From contig JAICSG010000149.1 of assembly GCA_025937035.1 (NCBI GenBank), positions 1 through 8,177 on the forward strand: 8,177 nt of DNA. Direction: 5' to 3'. The notes under the pieces were generated by a model, which did not search any database, was not told the DNA's origin, and saw only the letters and a list, made by a program, of their open reading frames with translations. A program made the position numbers and the translations under genes. The DNA is from Thermoanaerobaculia bacterium. GTDB taxonomy: Bacteria; Acidobacteriota; Thermoanaerobaculia; Multivoradales; UBA5704. Shown here piece after piece: positions 5,047 to 8,177 of this stretch (within the stretch, counting starts at the first letter, position 1; each line of letters begins with the position of its first letter).

Positions 5047-6981
5047 GTGCTGGAATTGACATCCCGTGGAACCCGAAGCTCTTCCCGATCCACCCGGCGT
5101 TTCCTCTCTGGGACGTTCTCCGGGCTCGCGAAGCGATCCCTCTTGCGCATCCCGCTCGCGGGGATCACCGCCGGGGTGCTCCTCGGGTTCGTTCTCTGGG
5201 TCGGATTCGTGGACGCCAACCGCTATCTGACCGACGGATACCCGCGGCTCGCGCTGGGCTCCCTGCGCCGGTCCCTCGACGTCTACGCCCTGGGCGCGGT
5301 CCTCCTCTTCGCGCTGATGGAGCTCACCTTCTTCCTCTTGAGCCGCCGGTGGAAGCGGCCGCACGCGGCCAACGCGGCCCTCTGGCTCCTCCTGGCCACC
5401 GGAGCCGCCGTGGTGAGCCTGCGGCTCTCGCCCTGGGTCCCCCGGGCACACTCGGTCCATGGGGCCCTCCTCTTCGGCTCCGTGTCACTCGCCGGGATGT
5501 GGCTGGCCTGGCTCGCCGCCCGCCATCCGAGGGCGATGCGGCGGGGGGCAGGGCTCGCCCGCCGCGGGCTCGGAGGCTTCGGGCCGGCCGGGGCCGCTCT
5601 CCTGGTGCTGGCCGGGGTCAACGCCGCGGCCGCTTTCGTGGCCGACCCCGCCCCCCGCCCCCGGCTCAACGTCCTGCTGATCACGATCGACGCCCTGCGG
5701 GCCGACCACCTGGGGGTCTACGGCTATCCACGGCCGACGTCGCCGAACATCGACCGGCTGGCTGGGGAGGGCGTCACCTTCCGGCGCGCGGCCTCGCAAT
5801 GGCCCCTCACCAGCCCGAGCTTCGCGGCCCTGATGTCGAGCACCTACGGCCACACCAACGGGCTTATCCGGAACACCGCCCAGCGCATGCCCGACCGCCC
5901 GCTCATGCTGGCGGAGCTCCTCAAGGCCGCCGGCTACGACACCTGGGCCGCCGTGGGCAACGTCAATCTCGCCCGCTTCTTCAATTTCGACCAGGGCTTC
6001 GACACCTATCAGGAGCTCTGGCGCCAGGACGACCAGCGGAAGACCGAGCGGATCACCCGCGCGGGGCTCGACCTCCTGAAGCAGGCCTCCGCCGAGCGCC
6101 CGTTCTTCCTCTGGCTCCACTACTTCGACCCGCACGCGCGCTACGACCCGCCCAAGCCTTTCGATCAGATGTTCGTCGGCGACCGCTACTTCGACGGCTC
6201 GTGGCGGGTGCCGCTGAACGGCCGGCAGGACCAGGATCTCGGCGGGATCTCCAGCAAGGTGACCCTGGGGAGGGAGGACCGCGTCGCCTACTACGTGGCG
6301 CAGTACGACGCCGAGATCCGCTACGTGGATCAGCAGGTGGGCATCCTCCTCGAGGCGCTGAAGGAGCGCGGGCTCGCCGGCAACACCCTGGTCGTCCTCA
6401 CCTCCGATCACGGCGAGAGCCTGGGGGATCACAACTATTTCTTCGAGCACGGGCGCTTCCCCTACGACGACTGCGTGCACGTGCCGCTGATCGTGCGCGC
6501 CCCCGGGGAGCCCCGGCCGGGCGAGGCCGTGCGCTCTCCCGTGCAGTCGATCGACATCGTCCCGACCATCCTCGATCTCGCGGGTCTGCCCGCCGACCCC
6601 CGGGCCGAGGGCAAGAGCCTCCGGCTGCTCCTGCGGGGAGAGCATCCCAGGGGGGATCTCTGGGACTACGCTTTCACCGAGTCGGGCTTCGCCCTCGACT
6701 ACCAGCGATCGATCACCGGCGAGCGCTACAAGCTCATCTACGTGCCGGACGCCGGTAACCGCCGGATCATGACCGGCCGCGAGCTGGAGCTCTACGACCT
6801 GGAGGCCGATCCGCGCGAGACGAAAAACCTGATCGATGAGCGCCCCGAGGTGGCCGCCCTCCTGAAGCGGCAGCTCTGGCGCTGGATGGCGAACGGCGGT
6901 CCCGCCGCTCCGCCCCCGGCGGAGGTGCGCGTCGAGGGGCAGGCCGAGGAGCAGCTCCGGTCCCTGGGCTACATCAACTGA
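5047..6981 (+). CDS. Membrane-anchored sulfatase-family (alkaline phosphatase superfamily) hydrolase or phosphotransferase with Thr nucleophile
   Basis: From GTG 5047 the product has 644 residues. A basic N-terminus is followed by five predicted TM helices (about 33-56, 78-99, 109-127, 136-158, 178-199). Positive charges after TM2 and TM4 place those loops inside and the catalytic domain outside the membrane. The sulfatase domain begins at LNVLLITIDALRADH (207-221; metal ligand D215) and YGYPRPTSPNIDRLAGEGV. The catalytic segment is PLTSPSFAALMSS. Where true sulfatases have C/S-x-P-x-R converted to formylglycine, this has T255-S-P-S-F259. SDHGESLGDH (453-462; D454, H455) and H468 complete the metal/active site. 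The C-terminus LYDLEADPRETKNL and EEQLRSLGYIN is standard for the family. The Thr nucleophile recalls LtaS- and EptA-type phospho-transferases, so sulfate-ester hydrolysis is doubtful. The likely action is on extracytoplasmic lipid or glycan groups; the substrate is unknown. Confidence 0.88.
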   Translation: MLELTSRGTRSSSRSTRRFLSGTFSGLAKRSLLRIPLAGITAGVLLGFVLWVGFVDANRYLTDGYPRLALGSLRRSLDVYALGAVLLFALMELTFFLLSRRWKRPHAANAALWLLLATGAAVVSLRLSPWVPRAHSVHGALLFGSVSLAGMWLAWLAARHPRAMRRGAGLARRGLGGFGPAGAALLVLAGVNAAAAFVADPAPRPRLNVLLITIDALRADHLGVYGYPRPTSPNIDRLAGEGVTFRRAASQWPLTSPSFAALMSSTYGHTNGLIRNTAQRMPDRPLMLAELLKAAGYDTWAAVGNVNLARFFNFDQGFDTYQELWRQDDQRKTERITRAGLDLLKQASAERPFFLWLHYFDPHARYDPPKPFDQMFVGDRYFDGSWRVPLNGRQDQDLGGISSKVTLGREDRVAYYVAQYDAEIRYVDQQVGILLEALKERGLAGNTLVVLTSDHGESLGDHNYFFEHGRFPYDDCVHVPLIVRAPGEPRPGEAVRSPVQSIDIVPTILDLAGLPADPRAEGKSLRLLLRGEHPRGDLWDYAFTESGFALDYQRSITGERYKLIYVPDAGNRRIMTGRELELYDLEADPRETKNLIDERPEVAALLKRQLWRWMANGGPAAPPPAEVRVEGQAEEQLRSLGYIN

Positions 6982-6985
6982 GCGG

Positions 6986-8177
<1,192 letters not shown>

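Noticed and set aside
4983..6758. Plus-strand open frame overlapping the sulfatase-like gene in another frame
   Set aside because: The translation is Arg/Pro/Ala/Gly-rich noise, whereas the correct frame shows TM helices and the full sulfatase motif set.

Overview
This is a very GC-rich bacterial window, dense with genes and with codon third positions almost always G or C. The ORF-packed layout, the TPR-CHAT/sigma/zinc-finger anti-sigma neighbourhood and the membrane 'sulfatase' ending in LRSLGYIN suggest an Acidobacteriota-like soil or sediment bacterium. That assignment is inference, because no rRNA or other marker gene is present.

Layout, left to right. (1) The 3' part of a TPR-CHAT caspase-like protease gene (1-1720), with both catalytic residues present. 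(2) A possible 20-codon bridging ORF (1720-1782) that overlaps its neighbours at both ends. (3) A small beta-rich, lipocalin-like protein with a Pro5 and acidic tail (1779-2240). (4) A promoter-like extended -10 (2252-2260), followed by an ECF-type sigma factor (best start CTG 2291, stop 2950) whose C-terminus is a hydrophobic tail. (5) A single-pass zf-HC2 anti-sigma protein with a coiled coil and a C-terminal beta domain (2955-3794). (6) A FAD-dependent aromatic-type monooxygenase (3802-4971) whose Shine-Dalgarno sequence overlaps the anti-sigma stop codon. (7) A 75-bp gap carrying a perfect 10-bp-arm hairpin and an excellent Shine-Dalgarno. (8) A five-TM alkaline-phosphatase-superfamily 'sulfatase' with Thr at the usual formylglycine position (5047-6981). 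(9) On the minus strand, convergent and only 4 bp away, the C-terminal part of a fatty acyl-CoA synthetase that runs off the right edge (6986-8177).

How the genes may work together. The left half looks like one regulatory module: a CHAT protease, a small partner protein, a sigma factor and a membrane anti-sigma factor. The inferred idea is that the protease relieves the anti-sigma factor, parallel to the TPR-CHAT protease/anti-sigma/sigma trio attached to type III-E CRISPR (Csx29, Csx30 and the CASP sigma factor), but with no CRISPR component visible here. The monooxygenase appears to be translated from the sigma/anti-sigma message and could be an output of the module. The sulfatase-like gene has its own leader hairpin and may be a separate unit. 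The ligase belongs to an unrelated lipid-metabolism unit on the other strand.

There are no tRNAs, rRNAs, CRISPR arrays, insertion sequences or integrases that I can recognise.
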